Shown: positions 23,622 through 35,136, counted from the first letter of the stretch. The stretch: DNA of 64,000 nucleotides from Ancylostoma caninum (GCA_037903475.1 JBAJFG010000370.1:2036501-2100500); one strand, 5' to 3'. Made by a program: numbers and translations. Notes: generated by a model from the letters alone, not told the origin.

Positions 23622-25580
23622 TCTGTGCAGCATATGTGCGCAGTTTCTGCATTAACCTACCATAACCCCATATAGGAGACGGTGCGATAAAAAATGAGTG
23701 CAGAAATCGTGATCAACAGTCCAAACAAACCTGTATGCAGAATCTCTGCGAAAAATGCATCACGACCGGTACAGAATTGTGCCTTGATCATTTATTACCA
23801 CTACCATTTGCAAGGAAACGATATTTCACTGAAGGCCTACCGGTACGTGGTGTACAGGGTGCGGCAAAAGTATTGACCGCCTTTCAAGACACACATGTAT
23901 TAAACCCATTTTATCCCTAATCTTACCAGTCGTCAACGGACAAGACGGGAGAAAGCTTCACAACTGCGATGCAAGCAGTCACCTTTGACTTGATTCAGAG
24001 TTTTTTCTGAGATGTTCTTGTGAAAGGGAACAGTGCTAAAACTAGTATATTTTGAGCCTTCCACAAATCCACTAATGAAAAGTACCAGCTGCTCCTGTCT
24101 ATGCTATGATTTAACTTTGTTTCCTTATTTCTTAACGGCGCAGAAGAGCTTCATATCATTTGCCTTGGTTCTAGCGCCAAAATCACCGCATGACCGAGAA
24201 ACGATATAGGTCAGAAGCGCACTTCCCGTAGGATCAATCACTTGTTTAGAAGTGGGCCGTTCCTTTTCTAAGAAGATTTTTCTCTAGCTTACAACGCAAA
24301 GGCATCGAAGGGGTTTTGCACAAGAAATCACTTGTGAGCTTACAGTTCCAAATTAGCAACCACCGTACTCCTCCAGTTTCGAACAGTTGGGTTGTACCAC
24401 ATGGGTCCTTTGAAGGAGCAAGCATGTGCTACACCGCATCACAGTATGGGCTTGCGTGTGGATTATTTAGAAGAAGGAAAGAATGAAATCGACGACGATC
24501 CCTACGGCGCATCACCCACGTCCCTTGTGTTTTCCTTAGAGCTGCTCTCAAGAATAGAGATGAAATTGACCGGACATAGTCTCATTTCGTTCGCGATATT
24601 GTTTTGTGTATGTTATAAAGAAACTCGTCACATGTGGGCCAAATACTGAGGGTTTCAAGAGCCATGTCAAGCGGACAATACTTTTGCCGCACCCTGTATA
24701 CTGCTTTGTGCTTCTCGAAACACTAATTTCAAAACTATTCTGATCTCGGTCCACACTCGTCCCCACGGGGAGTTATGCCCGTTTTTCCAAACGCACATTA
24801 TAAGGAGGTACTCATAGATTAAGCTACCCTTCGTAGATCAAGGTAAGGTGTGGTGCAGTGGCGTCTTGATCCTAATGGATATACTACCAAGTTTAATTCC
24901 CCTTGAAACTCGAACTTTTGCATCCTTCTCCGACTCGCTGCTTTCCTCTGAAATTTTATTCTATGCAGTTTTACAAATGTTTCTACCTATGATTAGATAT
25001 TCTGAAAGCTTGGAAGCATTTTGAATGATCTTCACCACCCCAACTTTGTTAACAGTGGAACTGTTGATGGACTCACGAAAGCCCAAATCTTCAAGAGATT
25101 TTTTTGCTAAAATTTTCCATAATAGAGATTTTTGAAGTGCTACATAATGATGTTATAATCATGACCATTTTGGGACGTCACTCCATTTTTATAGGTTTGT
25201 AGTAGAATTAGCAGCAATTACTGTGGATAACCGAATAAAGTTGTTGAATTTCGACATTGAGGTGGTAGTACCATGCAAAATGATAAACGTGATCAGCGCC
25301 TGAAACTACCCCTCTGGACAAAATTTGTATGGATTCTGCGAGGTGCCTAAACTACCCTATACCCAATGATAGTTCCATCGTGAGTGGTGGTAGTAGTAAA
25401 TGATCAAGGTGTAATCATCTAGCCGTAATTTTTGCTTTTTTCCCGCTGAAATTTTGCATATGGGTTTATTTGAGCTGCTGATCGTGAATTCTGTATCCAT
25501 TTGCACAACAACGCCCATTTTGTGGGGTTACGGGAGGTGGATGTAGAAAGTGTACGTTCGAATGTTCTGCACAGCCGAGG
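23622..25580. mobile_element. Element A copy 1: ~1.1-kb element with ~100-bp terminal inverted repeats, interrupted by a MITE
   Basis: The left end (TGTGCAGCATATGTGCGCAG and about 80 further bases) matches the reverse complement of the right end (TGTGCAGAACATTCGAACGT and on, up to CGATCAGCAG). The interior matches element A copy 2 at about 56,880-57,945, for example CTTTGTTAACAGTGGAACTG against CCTTGTTAACACTGGAACTG. Without the inserted MITE (23,855-24,696) the copy is about 1.1 kb. Near 24,851 it has a TGGTGCAGTGG A-box-like motif with a degraded B-box (AGTTTAATTCC, 24,890). No transposase was seen. The family is unclassified. Confidence 0.7.
23855..24696. mobile_element. Mariner-like non-autonomous element, 842 bp
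   Basis: Terminal inverted repeats begin CAGGGTGCGGCAAAAGTATT, with 25 of 26 bp matching between the ends. TA occurs at both borders (23,853-23,854 and 24,697-24,698). The sequence of these ends is typical of mariner-type elements. No intact transposase is present; an 86-codon open frame inside has no recognisable motif. It interrupts element A copy 1: in copy 2 the same site reads TGGTGTGCACTG, and joining the flanks here around one TA gives TGGTGTATACTG, so copy 2 shows the pre-insertion site. Confidence 0.88.
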
Positions 25581-26791
25581 TTATAACTTTTATCGCAGTA
25601 GTACTGAGCACTAATGGAGAACACAGTCGAGATCAGGATGGTCAACTTCACATTATGAGGCACACTCCATTTTGAAATGCTACAGACATCTGGCATCTTT
25701 CCCTTGTAAGTCTAGCACTTATGCCGAAGTCGAAAGAAGTGCAGAAATTCATGATTTTTCATTTTCGGCATCGATTACAGGGAACACAAGAATGAACGGC
25801 TTCCTAGCAGCTTAAGTGGTTGCGCAATGTCAAGCCCGTTTCTTCAATTTGTCGCTAGTTTCCTCCAGTTTTTCCAATCCTGCCTATGATAGGGATTGAG
25901 AAAGTATAGAAGTCGTTTCGTACTGGATCGCTTGCATGTAGGGTTCCGAAACTGTGTGAAACTGTGTAAAGTTTCTATCTCTGAAATTCTTTCGATTTTT
26001 GCAGAGGGAAGTGTTGTGAAATGTGGTGAATTATCTACATATAACCATCGTTTCTAGATGGAGTGCTTTGCACAACTTAAAGCTGTTCGAGGAAATACTA
26101 GCGCCGAAATCAGTGTAGTTCTATCATATCTTTTACACGACACATGACATTAGCAAGCGACAGAATTTGGCAAACATTTTACAAGCTTCTATTCAACTAT
26201 AGTGTAATTTTAAATCCTATGGATAAATTCAATCATCCAGTGTATAATGTACGGCTGCGTCCAATTTGTTGTTTTTTTTTCGTGACAAACAGCATATTAT
26301 GAGACTTCATTTGCCATCGGCTGCGATCTACTACTAGGCTGGCGTAACAGACATCCATTAAATTTCTTAGAAAATCGTTTCGTTCATGTTTTCCATGAGG
26401 GTATGGGTTGACGCTCCACTCCCTTTTCTACTGACTGCCCTCTCTAAGCATAATTTGATCCGCCTCGTTGAAGCTTACGTGGCAGAAAAAGAATTTTCTG
26501 AAGTAAATAGTGTTTCTTCGACTAACAGAAACCCAAGTTCTAGACAGATGAGATCAGTAACGTATACAGTAAATAGTGCATGGTCAGGCCTAACCATAAC
26601 TACTACATTGGTCACTGAGGAATTTGTTTGATAAAATTATTTATTTATTTATCTATTTATTTATTCGAATATGACATATAAGACAGTCATGTAAAAAACC
26701 AACATAACAGAATAAACTAACCAACATAATAGAACAAGCCTAGAACAGACATGACCTGAACATAAAATTAAGGAAACCTATGACCTGACAA
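25581..26791. other. Intergenic, no supported gene
   Basis: No domain or convincing spliced exon found. A short TTTA microsatellite lies at about 26,637-26,665. Small open frames (for example 26,386-26,631) are unremarkable. Confidence 0.5.
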
Positions 26792-26957
26792 GGGAAGTGC
26801 ACGAACTTAAGTTGCGCTTTCGGAACGAGACATATATGGTTGGAAAGCTTATCTCAAATGATGTTACAGATTATATCTGAAATTTGCTAAGTGGCTAATA
26901 CAAGCTCAAAATTCAATTTCCTGCCATATTGACATATGTCTCCCTCAATCATGGTTT

Positions 26958-27031
26958 GGCAGCTGGGTAGCCGAGTGGATGGTGATGCTGACACAGAGAA
27001 TGCAGGTCGAGGGTTTGCATCCTGTCCCCCA
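26958..27031 (+). ncRNA. tRNA-like (pol III promoter-bearing) sequence within the foldback arm
   Basis: Contains an A-box match TAGCCGAGTGG (26,968-26,978) and a B-box-like GGTTTGCATCC (27,012-27,022) about 44 nt apart, the order and spacing of a Leu/Ser-type tRNA. The B-box departs from consensus at two positions and I cannot draw a full cloverleaf, so I read it as a tRNA-derived relic rather than a working tRNA. A more diverged inverted copy lies at about 27,597-27,672. Confidence 0.4.
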
Positions 27032-27123
27032 CTAAAGTTTTGCAAACTTCAATAGCTAATATAGGCTTGCCCCCCAAATTCGACATATGTTAAGTATAAG
27101 TGTTAAGAGCACCATGAGTGCAT

Positions 27124-27360
27124 TTAATAAATAAATAAATATGTTTCAGATGAAGGCGAACCACGAGTTTCAGTGTTCTCACAGTCCATATCCCAGTCGG
27201 CGTTCATTTTCTCGTCGTCGCTTACTTCAAGATCCTCCTCGTCTTCTATCGCCAGGTCACAGTAGGCGGCATCACGTAGAACGCTCTCAAAAGCCTCCGC
27301 CATTTTGTGCTCTTGGCGAGTTGCGTTGGTGCTATCACCCCGACCAAATTTGGCCAGCAA
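27124..27360 (-). CDS. Acidic 78-codon open frame inside the foldback element
   Basis: Contains MAEAFESVLRDAAYCDLAIE followed by a run rich in Asp and Glu (DEEDLEVSDDEKMNADWD). It looks like real coding sequence in composition but I recognise no family. A GTAAGC donor-like site interrupts it (within GAAGTAAGCGAC), so it could be one exon. Being between the inverted arms, it may be the remains of a transposon-encoded or captured gene. Function unknown. Confidence 0.3.
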   Translation of the reverse strand: MLAKFGRGDSTNATRQEHKMAEAFESVLRDAAYCDLAIEDEEDLEVSDDEKMNADWDMDCENTETRGSPSSETYLFIY

Positions 27361-28220
27361 AAGCGCAACCGCGCGTGAGCAGTCGAACAGGTAAGGCGGT
27401 TATAGAATGAGAAAGTGACCGAATAGATTATATGGCACATCAAAATACTAGGTCTTTGCAGCGACATCGCATCAACACCCAATATAGAGCAATTTTCCAT
27501 TACTTTCAAAGCAGCACTCGTAGCTATTGCTCATTAATCTCCTGTACAGTTCCGCACTTTGTCAAAGATTAGCTATTAAAGTTTGCAAAACTTTAGTGGG
27601 AGACAGGATGCAAACACTCAATCTCCATTCTATGTGTCAGCATCACTATCCATTCGGCTACCCAGCTGCCAAGCCGTGGTTGAGGGAGACATATGTATGT
27701 TAATATGTCAAGAAATTGAATCTTGAGCCTGTATTAACCACTTAGCAAATTTCAAATATAATCTGCAACATAATTTGAGATAAGCTTTCCAACCATATAT
27801 GTCTCGTTCCGGAAGCGCAACTTAAGTTCGTGCACTTTCCTTTTGAGTGAGATTTTTGCCCTTCTCCGTGTGAAAGAGGCCAAGGATACGATGACCCGGT
27901 GGTTTTAGTCAAACGAACAATATCCGAGCAGGCTCCAACGCTAAAGAATTCAGCTCTGACCGTGGTTTTAGGTAACCGAAAGCAAATTTTCGTCCCCCAC
28001 TGCGAGTGATTGACGGTGTTAATGTAGAAAATGGTGAAAAATAATCTCCAGACTATCCTCTCAATAATTTATAAACAAACAAACAGACACCATGCAATCA
28101 ATTATGATGAGAACAAAAGAATTTAAAATTTCGGGTAGGACTTTTCGGCCAAACCAATATTTACAACTAAAATAAATGAAGTTGATAGATAGAGATGTAG
28201 ATATAGCAGTCATATAACAG

Positions 28221-28391
28221 TCACCGTCCTTCCTTCAACGAGTTGATTTGATTGGCAGCAGTATCCACAGCCTAAAAAATGAGGATCAGATCAAGGTGAA
28301 TTGTGAGTGAGTTATAACCAACCACTTGAAAAAACACTCTGTTCTTTGCAGCATCAAAGCTGCCACCAGCACCGGGAAGCCAATTTCGCGC
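28221..28391 (-). CDS. Last two exons of an unrecognised small protein
   Basis: Exon 28391-28338 encodes ARNWLPGAGGSFDAAKNR and exon 28271-28221 encodes AVDTAANQINSLKEGR then TGA. The 66-bp intron ends in ATTTTTTAG, the upstream exon follows TATACTTAG, and both junctions are in phase 0. The donor (GTGTTTTTT) is weak. The helical, Ala/Lys-rich tail looks like a real C-terminus, but I recognise no family and could not find the upstream exons, which should lie above 28,391. Confidence 0.4.
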
Positions 28392-28905
28392 CTAAGTATA
28401 CTATAGATCAGCAATCGTAATAAAGGAGACGAACTACGTGAAAGAACTAAGAAACCTTCACTGTAAGTTAGTAGATTAGTGTATCACTGACAAGAATATT
28501 TTCTGACTATGTTTCTCTACTTCAAGTTAACGATCTAGAATCTTTTCTTCAGAAGTTGGTCGTCGTCGTGATCGTTACACCAGAGCAGGTGAAGGCACCC
28601 TGGCAGCATTTCCTGCTCAGCTACTGCAATCCTCCTCTCAGTTGCTGCCACGCTTCCGCAATTTCTGCTAAAAGGGACGAAAGCTTGAGCAGCAACTGAG
28701 GGGAATATGGCAGCAACCGGGAGCAGTTGCTGCACGACGCATTAGCTGTTCAGGCTGCGTTCGTGCTGCGCAGTTATCAGAGTTGGCGAGACCTCAGGCG
28801 GAAAACCAATTAATGAATGTGTGCACTAGTATATTAGTAATACATGCTTTGATAACAAGTTAGAAGGAGACCAACTCAACTTGGTATCCATGTAAAAATG
28901 ACGTT

Positions 28906-28953
28906 AGAGTCCATCCGCACTGGGCAAAATATAGAGTCCATCCGCACTGGGCA
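28906..28953 (+). repeat. 27-bp tandem duplication
   Basis: AGAGTCCATCCGCACTGGGC occurs twice in direct order, with 27 bp between starts (28,906 and 28,933). It is short and non-coding, just upstream of the hammerhead-like repeat. Confidence 0.7.
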
Positions 28954-29129
28954 TATCAGATATGACTAATGGCAGAACGTCTCATACTGTTTCCAAGTTC
29001 TGCGTGTTCGGCCGGTCGTCCAAAACATCACCCGGTTGGCGGACTTGTGAAGAGGTGAGTGGGTTACCGCTGGGGTTATTCGTGATTCTCGGGTATAATC
29101 TGGATCGAAGTTGGATTGAGGAGGTGTTT

Positions 29130-29275
29130 GTCCGAGTACTTTAACGGATCGACTCGACTCTTTCAGGCTCTGACGAAGGCGAAGTCGCCGAAACGTCGGC
29201 CAATAAAGAAGTTTGACAACCTCGTGCGTCGCTAACAGAAGCATACAAATATTAGAATATTATGCCGAGGTTTAA
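29130..29275 (+). ncRNA. Repeat with hammerhead-ribozyme-like core (copy 1)
   Basis: At 29,170-29,193 the order CTGACGA, a GGCG/CGCC stem with AAGT loop, then GAAA reproduces the conserved core of hammerhead ribozymes (CUGANGA, stem II, GAAA), with one extra A before the stem. It is followed by CGTC, which would leave a minimal stem III, a form known from Penelope-like retroelements and possibly active only as a dimer. The downstream part (ACAACCTCGTGCG and ATGCCGAGGTTT) recurs at 52,720-52,870, so this is a dispersed family. Activity is not shown by sequence. Confidence 0.35.
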
Positions 29276-29639
29276 AGAAGACCGGACTTGGGATCTGATA
29301 CGCGAAGAGTTCATCCATTCGTGCAGGGTAAAGAGTGATCGGAGTCTTTCAGACTGTTACAAAAATCCTGATACGTTCAAGTCATATGATCACAGCTAGT
29401 AGAAAAGATTCAAGTGTTCACTTGACATCATGTACCACTAACAACATTGCAGTTCAGAAGCATACCTTGCATCCTGGGAAAACTTCTTAGAAGGCTATGC
29501 ATGTTCTGGGTGGAGAGGCAGCTGCTCCACTCCACGAACGAATACACCCCATTCGTCTTACAGTTTTTTCTTGGAGGTCGCTCGAAAAATTCCGCACGAA
29601 AACACATCAATTATAGCGTCCGGTCACCATTCTTCGGTG

Positions 29640-29830
29640 AAAAACCAACTGCTGCGTGCATTTGCATAAGCTCAGTGGCGTTAAATTTGCCAAGTAAATT
29701 TTGCTGCAACATGTGCCACGCCGTGGTAGGGTCGTTTTTCAAATTTCTTATGCAAGAACGGACCCAGTAAGCTTTACAATAAGGAATTATATTGCTGAGG
29801 CAGTAGTATAAAAGGAACGGTGGCAGGATA
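29640..29830 (+). promoter_or_regulatory. Conserved upstream block of globin G1
   Basis: Octamer-like ATTTGCAT at 29,660-29,667 in the context GTGCATTTGCATAAG, then TATAAAAGG at 29,807-29,815, 147 bp on. The same pair of sites occurs upstream of all four globins with 145-149 bp spacing. It lies 1.5 kb before the G1 ATG; the extra distance relative to G3 includes a 358-bp MITE. I infer promoter plus enhancer, with a 5' leader removed by cis- or trans-splicing at the acceptor 12 nt before the ATG. Confidence 0.5.
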
Positions 29831-30616
29831 CGGATGCAGCTACTCATTTGAAGCTCTCTTGTTCTGATCGCCGCTTCTCTCTTACAACTCTCCTTTTGCG
29901 GACATAAAGTAGATTGAACCATAATAGAGTTACAATACCTAGTACATTGGTGCTCGAATAATGCATACATATAGACTACTCCCTTGAAGCACTAACTAAA
30001 ATACGTAGGACACTAACGTATTTAGAGATTCCTTGCTTTCGAAGCTTCCTAGGCCCATCCGCGCACCTCTTCAGACAGTTTCACTCCTGTGTTAATTCAA
30101 AAAAGCAATATCAATCTTACGTTTGCGTTCATGGATAGACCCGTTATGGATATCAATCTACTTTTAAAAAATTATGACTACGCAGTGGAAAGATCTCTAC
30201 TTGCTGGTCTCTCTCATACTTTATATTTGGTGAAGCGAAAAGCTTTCCTAAAAGGTAAAATGTTACTGAGAAAGACGACTTTTTTTCCTAGATTTCTCAT
30301 ATTTAATTCACCAAATCAATCCTTCTCGCTGCAAGCCAACCTTTGAGTTGTGATAGTAGCCTGCATAACACTTGTGCTGAGGTCCTAGACAGACGACTCG
30401 GCACCAGACAAGGTAGCTCCAGTCAAAAGAGTAAAGTATTGTCACGCTGCACCAAACACTAAGGCTGGTGTAGATGTGTGCATACAGTGAGTGTCGATGG
30501 GGGTGCGTTTTTCGCAGACTTGAGAAGCAGGCCATGCATCCGCGTCGCTCTGTCAGAATGATCGCCGTGATAGCAAAAAATCCGGTTTTGTCTATTGTTG
30601 GTTGGTTTTCTTGGTA

Positions 30617-30974
30617 CTCAGAAACATTGGGGCACCAATGCAGCCTCACATGAACGCAAATCACGGGAACTTTCTGAGGCTGACGTCAATTATGTCCCAA
30701 TACGTCCCAGACGGCACCTGCGCCAAGTGTGGTGCATTGGTGGCACCGGTTCGGCCCCACATTGAGTGGGCCTCACTGAGGAATTCCCTATAACTGCGCA
30801 AGAAAAGCGCATACATCGATGATTTTGCGCTCCATTCACAACGCAAGTAGCGCCGGTCCAGGACGTTAACGGTCGCCAAAGCAGGTTTCTCCTTTAGAGC
30901 CTGTAATGGCGCAAGTGCTGCCCCATGGCACATTTGCCCGTTCTGGTCGGCACATGTACCCCGAACTTTCTGAG
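30617..30974. mobile_element. TA-flanked MITE, 358 bp, inserted upstream of globin G1
   Basis: The left end CTCAGAAACATTGGGG and the right end (reverse complement CTCAGAAAGTTCGGGG) form imperfect terminal inverted repeats, with TA on both sides (30,615-30,616 and 30,975-30,976). The homologous site upstream of globin G3 (near 48,340) reads CTGGATAGTTGGCACC with no insert, matching TTGGTA and TATTTGGCAGC here. This gives an exact empty site. A partial relative lies at 42,243-42,520. No transposase is present. Confidence 0.85.
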
Positions 30975-31309
30975 TATTTGGCAGCAAATAAAATGAGAAA
31001 CCCTGATTTGCACACACGGCGGCGACGCCAGAGCGAGCGGCACTGTTGCTTCGTGCTTCCGGAGTCTGCGCAAAACAATAACATCGACGCCCACTGTATA
31101 TTCAATTGGTTATTACGGCAACGTAATAGTTAAACATTTGGTACAATGTTGGGAAAGAACCAAAAATGTCCAAAGAGTCTTAATTTTTACGCAGTGAGAA
31201 AACTACTGGAATCATAGCATATCCAACGTATTCTGATTGTTTTCCTTAACTTTTTCCGCAAAAATTCTCCTTCGACTTCGTGAATCAGTACTTTCAGAAG
31301 TGCTCGACA

Positions 31310-32533
31310 ATGCCATCAAAACAAACAGCGTTGTTTGCTGTCCTTCTCGTTGGTAAGCGATTGCTTAAGGAAGATTGTTGTTTTGTGATGTTTTATAGTG
31401 TCATCAGACAAATTTTATTTTTAGCATGCTTCTACGCTGCACAAACCTCGTAAGTTACAAGGAATGCTTCCTGTAGTGTAGACGGTGGAAGATAAACTAA
31501 CGCTCTATTTCACAGATTCCTCACTTCTGCGTGTAATCTGCGGATCATTTTTACATGCTTCACTCTCTTTCAAAAAGAGCGCTCTTAATACCTGCATTTG
31601 GATAGAAAGTCGGTTACAGACTGACTTTCCACTCAATCAAAGAATGCTTCTCGAATGTACTTTCTATCTTTTTATGCTACCTATGGTTGTTGAATTGCAG
31701 GGCGATGGCTCCGGCCGATGTTAAGAAGCACACAGTGGCTTCACTTGTTAATGTGCCTGTTATGAAGGAACACCACGGCAGAGACTTCTACAAATAGTAA
31801 GCGCCATCAAAATGTTAAATGTGTGCCTTTGCTCTAGAAATTATTTCCCTGCCGACGTTGCAGCTTCTTCACTACTCATCCTGAGCATCGAAGATACTAT
31901 AAGGGCGCAGAGAACTTCAATGCTGACGATGTAGAGAAGAGCGAGAGGTTGGAATAGACTTATGAGAATGAGCGCAGGAAGTGCGGTAGATTTATTTTAT
32001 CTTTTCAGATTCGACAAGCTTGGACATGCCATACTTCTTCATGTTCATGTTCTGGCGAACACATTCGACAACGTTGGTGGCTAAAAAAGAACATAACCTG
32101 CTTCTTTTCATAAAAGAGATATGTCACAAAACTTTTGTTACAGGAGCCCGTCTTCCGCGCATTTACTGATGAGGTTATAAACAGACATGTAACGAGGGGT
32201 CTGGAGCCCGTGCTCTGGAAGGTGCATCCAACTTTCCAAGCTAAGCCTTTCTCTCCGGTTGAATTTCTTAGAAGTGAAGACTAATGGAGATGACAAATGC
32301 AATGAAAATAACCGCGTATTTGATCTTCCTCTTTGTAATCACTACCTGTAATTTTGGCAAAATTGCTGTTTCTGACATATTTGCAGGATTTCTGGGGATA
32401 CTGGAAGGGCTTCTTGGAGAACAAAGGAACAACATTGTCTGCGGAACAGAAAGAAGCGTGGGACACCCTGGGCAAGCTGTTCAATGAGGAGGCCCAATCG
32501 CAACTTACCAAGCAAGGACTGCCTCATGTGTAA
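31310..32533 (+). CDS. Secreted nematode globin G1
   Basis: Exons: 31310-31352, 31425-31449, 31701-31796, 31864-31947, 32009-32072, 32144-32221, 32387-32533. All phases agree; the product is 178 aa. Residues 1-20 or so form a signal peptide (MPSKQTALFAVLLVACFYAA). The globin fold shows HRRYYKGAENFNADDVEKSE, FDKLGHAILLHVHVLANTFD and the C-terminal GLPHV typical of nematode extracellular haemoglobins. Aligned to the Ascaris haemoglobin domain, Tyr53 is B10, Leu87 is E7 (Gln in Ascaris) and His119 is the haem-binding F8. It is predicted to be an exported oxygen-binding haem protein. A TTTCAG acceptor ends at 31,297, 12 nt before the ATG, suggesting SL trans-splicing or a 5' UTR intron. It converges on G2 and differs from the near-identical G3/G4 pair at several residues (for example D131 at the last exon start against Glu). 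Confidence 0.93.
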
Positions 32534-33829
32534 AGCAGCTTTCCTTGTGGATCACTGAAAGCTGTAGTAGATTTTTAGGCTCGTGAAAATTAGTGCATTT
32601 GTAGTCAGAACATCTCTTTTATATGTTAATAATTGTTAATAATAAGGCAAATGAATATGTAATTGCATCAGATGTGATCAGAGAAGCAACAGGCTTTCGA
32701 GGTGGATGCTGGGCTTTTCTGGATTATGCTTGTCAAGTAAATTCACTTCCGAAACTCAAAAATGTGCTATATAAGTTCAAAAAGAAAGATTTAGATAACA
32801 TTGGTGGTCATTTCTTTGCGCTATTTCTTTGTGTGTTATGTGAACGTACCCTGTAGTTTGCAGCATTGTTAGGTGCAGGTGATTCTAGCAGAACTTGTGG
32901 CTACGACGGGGTTGAGAGGCAGCGCGATTCTAGCTGCGACACGTGAGTGCCCAGGATGGCCACAGGCAGGCCATGGGCTATTTCCAACCTTTTGTCCGTC
33001 TAGCATTTGGCCATTTGGTAGTCAGCATCCAATGAATTGCATATCAGATTGCACTATTTTGAGATAATGGGCAGTTACTTGTATAAACTGCTTCCGGAAC
33101 ATGGCAGCTATTTTCTGCTGTGCAGTTTCTATCTGAAGTTACCTTTTCTTTGAGAATTATCAAAAATCTCGTGGAAATGCAAATGTTTGGAAGGAAGATC
33201 CTTGAAGCGTTTAGAAGCACCATAGCTGTAAATTGATTCCTGGAATTGATATCAAAAGCGGTCCCTTTCACCAGCGATCTCATACTCTTTCTATCACTGT
33301 GCAAGTTTTAAGACTACCAAGATCCCGAGATTATCAGATGCTGCCAGCATAGCTGAGCAGTCCCCATCGCTTGCAGCGTCTCTTGCTGGTGCGGATGTTC
33401 ATTTTCGTTGAATTCAGGGAGCATTTGGGTGTCACCATTGTCACTATCAACCTATGTCCTCAAATTCTTCTGAAAGATGGGAGTCGAACACATTGAAAAA
33501 GAAGTTTTTGATGGGCATTCTAGAACAGCCTCCCGGCCTCTGAAAGCAAGACGTTTGTCTCGATATCAAAACCTCCACCTCGTTTCAATTGAATAATTTG
33601 GAGTCTGTTTCTTTTCGTTTAATCGATTTCTTGGAAACAAAATATTGTCGACTTGTAATACATAATCTTCTATATAAGCACTGACTCAAAATTCGATCCA
33701 TACAATCAGCAACTCTTCGAAAATCGAATCAAATTAATAGAGTCAAATGTCTATCTATGCAAGGCTATTCGTGTCCACCTTACCGATGAACCTCATGACA
33801 AAAGTTTTCACCTATACCCGTGCGAAAAA

Positions 33830-34150
33830 AAAATGGAATCGATAAATAGATGATGCATAATGCAGAACGCTTGTCATATCCGCGTTGAGCATGTTAGCAG
33901 GCCTTCGTCAATACGTCCTCATTGACCTTTAGCAAAAGTGGAAAAAATTGGTAAAAGTAGACATGACAGACATGACAACGAAAAAAGAGAAAACCAATAA
34001 AGTCAATAAATAGGTGACTGGGTGCGAAATAGTTCCCTTAACATATCGTGTTCAGCGTATTGGAAAACTATAGTAAACATTCCCTCAGCGGCTCCTAGGG
34101 AAAAGTGGTGAAAAATCAATAAAATCGATATATTCAATGAGCCAAGCTAT
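33830..34150. repeat. Degenerate copy of the ~117-bp satellite family
   Basis: Shows two or three decayed units with GGAATCGATAAATAG, ATATCGTGTTCAGCGTATTGG and AAAAATCAATAAAATCGATA, the same words as the blocks at 11,047 and 45,905. The leader section is not recognisable here. Confidence 0.6.
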
Positions 34151-35136
34151 AATTTTGAATCAAGGGTGACCTGTGGCTCTCTAGGATCTGCATACAAAAT
34201 CTACCCAAATACGTAAACCCTCCGCAAGTTGCACACTCACAAAATTTCACTTTTGTATGCACAAATTTTCTAATATGTTTGTATGCAGTTTCCCAAGATA
34301 ATTTTTACACGGATAACTATTAGTAACTCTTGTTCAAGTAGAAATAAAAGTGGATCCAATTTGCTAATTGTAATTGTTAATAGTTCCGACGACGAAGTGA
34401 AAATATGGTGCAGTACATTGCATGAACCCCCCAAATGAAAAAAAGGCTGATGAAAATGGGCCATTTGATGACTTTGTAAGCGACTTGTCAAATCCTTGGT
34501 CAACAAATGGCAAAACATTGCTTCAAATGCACCTTCATAATCGACAGAGCTTGTGGTTTAGGTAAGCAATACAGAAAAACTTTCAGAACTCCCGCGGCAC
34601 TGTCTCGGGACCTCCCACGGGTAACCCGACAAAATTTCCGATCATGCTCCGGGGAACTTCCAAAGTCGAATAGGAATGACGTAAGTAATTCGCACATTAT
34701 GGAGTCAAACATAGTGTAAAATCGAGTAATAGTGTAAAATCCATCAACATGGGGAATAAACATTCCGCGCGTCCCTATACCGATGATGTAGGGTCATGAA
34801 CAGGGGTGTGCGGAATTTTCCGTTTTCTGTTTGACGCTTTCCGTTCTCCGCCCATTTTTGGCATTCCCTTTTACGGTTTACGTTTCACGGGTTTTGTGCC
34901 CGGAAAACGGAAAATCTCGGAAAATTATTGAGAGAGAGGGATCGTTCTTCGGCGTATTTCCCTATCCTGCAGAGGGTTCATGTGATTCGATGCGCAAAGT
35001 GCATGAGTTCGCAACATGGTGCCAAAATTGACGTCCAATTGACGCCATTTACGAAATTCGAACAATTTCGTTTCACTTCCTCGTCCTAAGTGCGAGCGGC
35101 CCACAATAACCGTGCGGGTGGGTTGCGACAACCGTG

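Larger units (their letters stand above)
26792..27841. mobile_element. Foldback element with ~270-bp inverted arms
   Basis: The left arm (26,792-27,061) and right arm (27,569-27,841) are inverted copies. The arms begin outside with AAGTGCACGAACTTAAG and end inside with ACTAAAGTTTTGCAAACTT. They differ at scattered sites (roughly 10-15% by eye), so the element is not very young. The 507-bp centre carries an acidic open frame on the minus strand (27,124-27,360). Each arm contains a tRNA-like segment. No clear target-site duplication was seen. Confidence 0.75.
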
